Source of the DNA: Anaerolineae bacterium
GTDB taxonomy: Bacteria; Chloroflexota; Anaerolineae; Aggregatilineales; J027
Reading direction: 5' to 3'
Assembly: GCA_019913005.1 (NCBI GenBank)
Contig: JAIOHL010000162.1
Span: 1 to 64,000, forward strand
Length of the DNA: 64,000 bases
The notes under the pieces were generated by a model, which searched no databases, was not told where the DNA came from, and worked only from the letters and a program-made list of their open reading frames with translations. Made by a program: the position numbers and the translations under genes. Shown here in pieces: positions 61,069-64,000 of this stretch. Each line of letters opens with the position of its first letter. Positions within the stretch are counted from its first letter, which is position 1.

Positions 61069-61209
61069 GGCGAATCTCCACTCCCTTCGTCTAAACTTGC
61101 TACCATAGTTTACAGTACCCAAACAAGGCAAAGTAAGGTCAAATACACCACAGTTTTGTGAGAATGAACCACGACAAGGGTTATGGTGCATGGCCTCAAA
61201 TGGCTTATG

Positions 61210-62055
61210 TTACGCTTTGGTGATGCGCTGATAAATGGCAGGACGGCGTTGGCGTAGCAACGGAAACAACTCACGCCAGTGGGTCAGCGTATAGGGTTCA
61301 AGATCAGCAATGACTACCTCAACCGTATCCCGTTCGGCCTGCGCCAATATTTTACCCGTCGGGTCACACACAAAACTGCTACCATAAAACCGAACGCTAC
61401 CCTCTTGCCCAATACGGTTGGCCGCCCCAATAAAAACACCATTTGCGATGGCGTGCCCACGCATGACCGTCTCCCACGAACTTTGGGTATCTATAGTCGG
61501 GTCGGTTGGCTCGGAACCAATCGCCGTCGGGTAAAAAACAAATTCCGCGCCATTTAAGGTATAGATGCGGGCCAATTCAGGAAACCACTGATCATAACAA
61601 GTGGGAGTGGCAACTTTTAACGCCCCCACGTCAAAAACAGGATAATCGTCCCAGCCCTCAAAAAAATCCGTTTCGTTATAGCCTTCACCAGAGGGAATGT
61701 GAATTTTGCGGGTTGCTCCAATCAAATCTCCACTTGGGCTATGAATAGTTGCGGTATCAAAGTGGCGTCCGTCCTCGGCTTTTTCAAAGAGGCTCCCAAT
61801 AAGGGTAATTTCATACTCAGTGGCTTGTTGACGGAAAAACTGCTCGGATTCTCCGCCGACAATGGGTTCGGCCCACGCAAAACCCGATTGGTCACGAGTG
61901 CTGGCGAAGTAGGGGGAGAGTGAAAATTCTGGTAGACAGACTAATTCCGCACCTACTGATACCGCCCGACCTATCAACTGCCGATACTGCTCCATCATGG
62001 CGTCTCGGCTGCCCAACCAACCCACTTGAATTAACGCGACCCGGATCGCTTGCAT
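61210..62055 (-). CDS. aguB: N-carbamoylputrescine amidase-like nitrilase
   Basis: A 281-residue carbon-nitrogen hydrolase with the Glu-Lys-Cys triad: CLPEFSLSPYF, TRKIHIPSGEGYNETDFF, and ATPTCYDQWFPELARIY, followed by FYPTAIGSEPTDPTI. These match N-carbamoylputrescine amidase, the second step from agmatine to putrescine. AGGAGG lies ten bases before ATG 62055; earlier in-frame starts are rejected. It is divergent from an agmatine deiminase gene that has decayed, so the substrate supply from agmatine within this pathway is uncertain. Confidence 0.9.
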   Translation of the reverse strand: MQAIRVALIQVGWLGSRDAMMEQYRQLIGRAVSVGAELVCLPEFSLSPYFASTRDQSGFAWAEPIVGGESEQFFRQQATEYEITLIGSLFEKAEDGRHFDTATIHSPSGDLIGATRKIHIPSGEGYNETDFFEGWDDYPVFDVGALKVATPTCYDQWFPELARIYTLNGAEFVFYPTAIGSEPTDPTIDTQSSWETVMRGHAIANGVFIGAANRIGQEGSVRFYGSSFVCDPTGKILAQAERDTVEVVIADLEPYTLTHWRELFPLLRQRRPAIYQRITKA

Positions 62056-62134
62056 CAATGTTTTTCCTCCTGACCATAGCGATAATCTTTGAGCGTATGT
62101 TATTGTAGCGTATTCTTCCACATCACGAGGTTTT

Positions 62135-64000
<1,866 letters not shown>

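Overview
The window looks like chromosomal DNA of a free-living, heterotrophic bacterium, most likely a member of the Chloroflexota (Anaerolineae-like). This is inferred from gene content only: exported proteins built from LysM, bacterial SH3 and PPC modules with Pro/Thr-rich stalks, Ser/Thr kinase and FHA signalling, an LCP-family wall protein, an archaeal/fungal-type aspartate-semialdehyde dehydrogenase, and no outer-membrane assembly genes. GC content is moderate and coding density is high. No gene-free stretch exceeds about 300 bases. I see no rRNA, tRNA, CRISPR array, insertion sequence, integrase or phage gene. Intrinsic terminators are plentiful and often sit between convergent genes.

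Layout. 1-4.7 kb: the end of a secreted PPC protein, a SWIM zinc-finger protein, a LysM protein, a hexapeptide acyltransferase, a GNAT acetyltransferase and an RRM-PHAX RNA-binding fusion. 4.9-14.3 kb: a large secreted metalloprotease with three repeats, NagA, a short-chain dehydrogenase, a MaoC hydratase/CoA-ester lyase pair followed by a 44-residue membrane peptide, and three paralogous Tat-exported metallophosphoesterases. 14.4-20.3 kb: a six-gene, mostly overlapping minus-strand operon for a biotin-dependent acyl-CoA carboxylase (methylcrotonyl-CoA type), with WD40, DUF1990-like and HD genes embedded in it. 20.5-28.7 kb: oligoendopeptidase F, a run of exported or anchored proteins (LysM, glycoside-hydrolase lipoprotein, TPR-TM-FecR protein, Pro/Thr-rich anchor) and an orphan sugar-ABC ATPase.

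28.8-38.6 kb: a FAD/Fe-S oxidase (D-lactate/glycolate type), a cystathionine gamma-synthase-homoserine kinase operon, an FHA protein coupled to a Clp_N-kinase fusion, a SIMPL-domain protein and aspartate-semialdehyde dehydrogenase. 38.7-47.6 kb: cell-envelope genes (L,D-transpeptidase, six-repeat SH3 protein, LCP protein), a transmembrane Ser/Thr kinase with a beta-propeller sensor, and a GT1 glycosyltransferase. 47.6-56.3 kb: Hsp20, then a minus-strand operon of an AddB-like P-loop protein, a UvrD-like helicase, a stand-alone Fe-S PD-(D/E)XK nuclease, RecJ and a YigZ/IMPACT protein. 56.4-64 kb: a SERCA-type calcium ATPase, TauE/SafE, phosphofructokinase, an intact N-carbamoylputrescine amidase beside a decayed agmatine deiminase, and a partial PQQ-type sugar dehydrogenase.

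The strongest candidates for an under-described system are the split AddAB-like helicase-nuclease operon with RecJ (48.2-56.3 kb) and the FHA/Clp_N-kinase pair (34.1-36.4 kb). The RRM-PHAX fusion and the interrupted carboxylase operon are also unusual. All functional calls rest on motifs read by eye; no database search was run.
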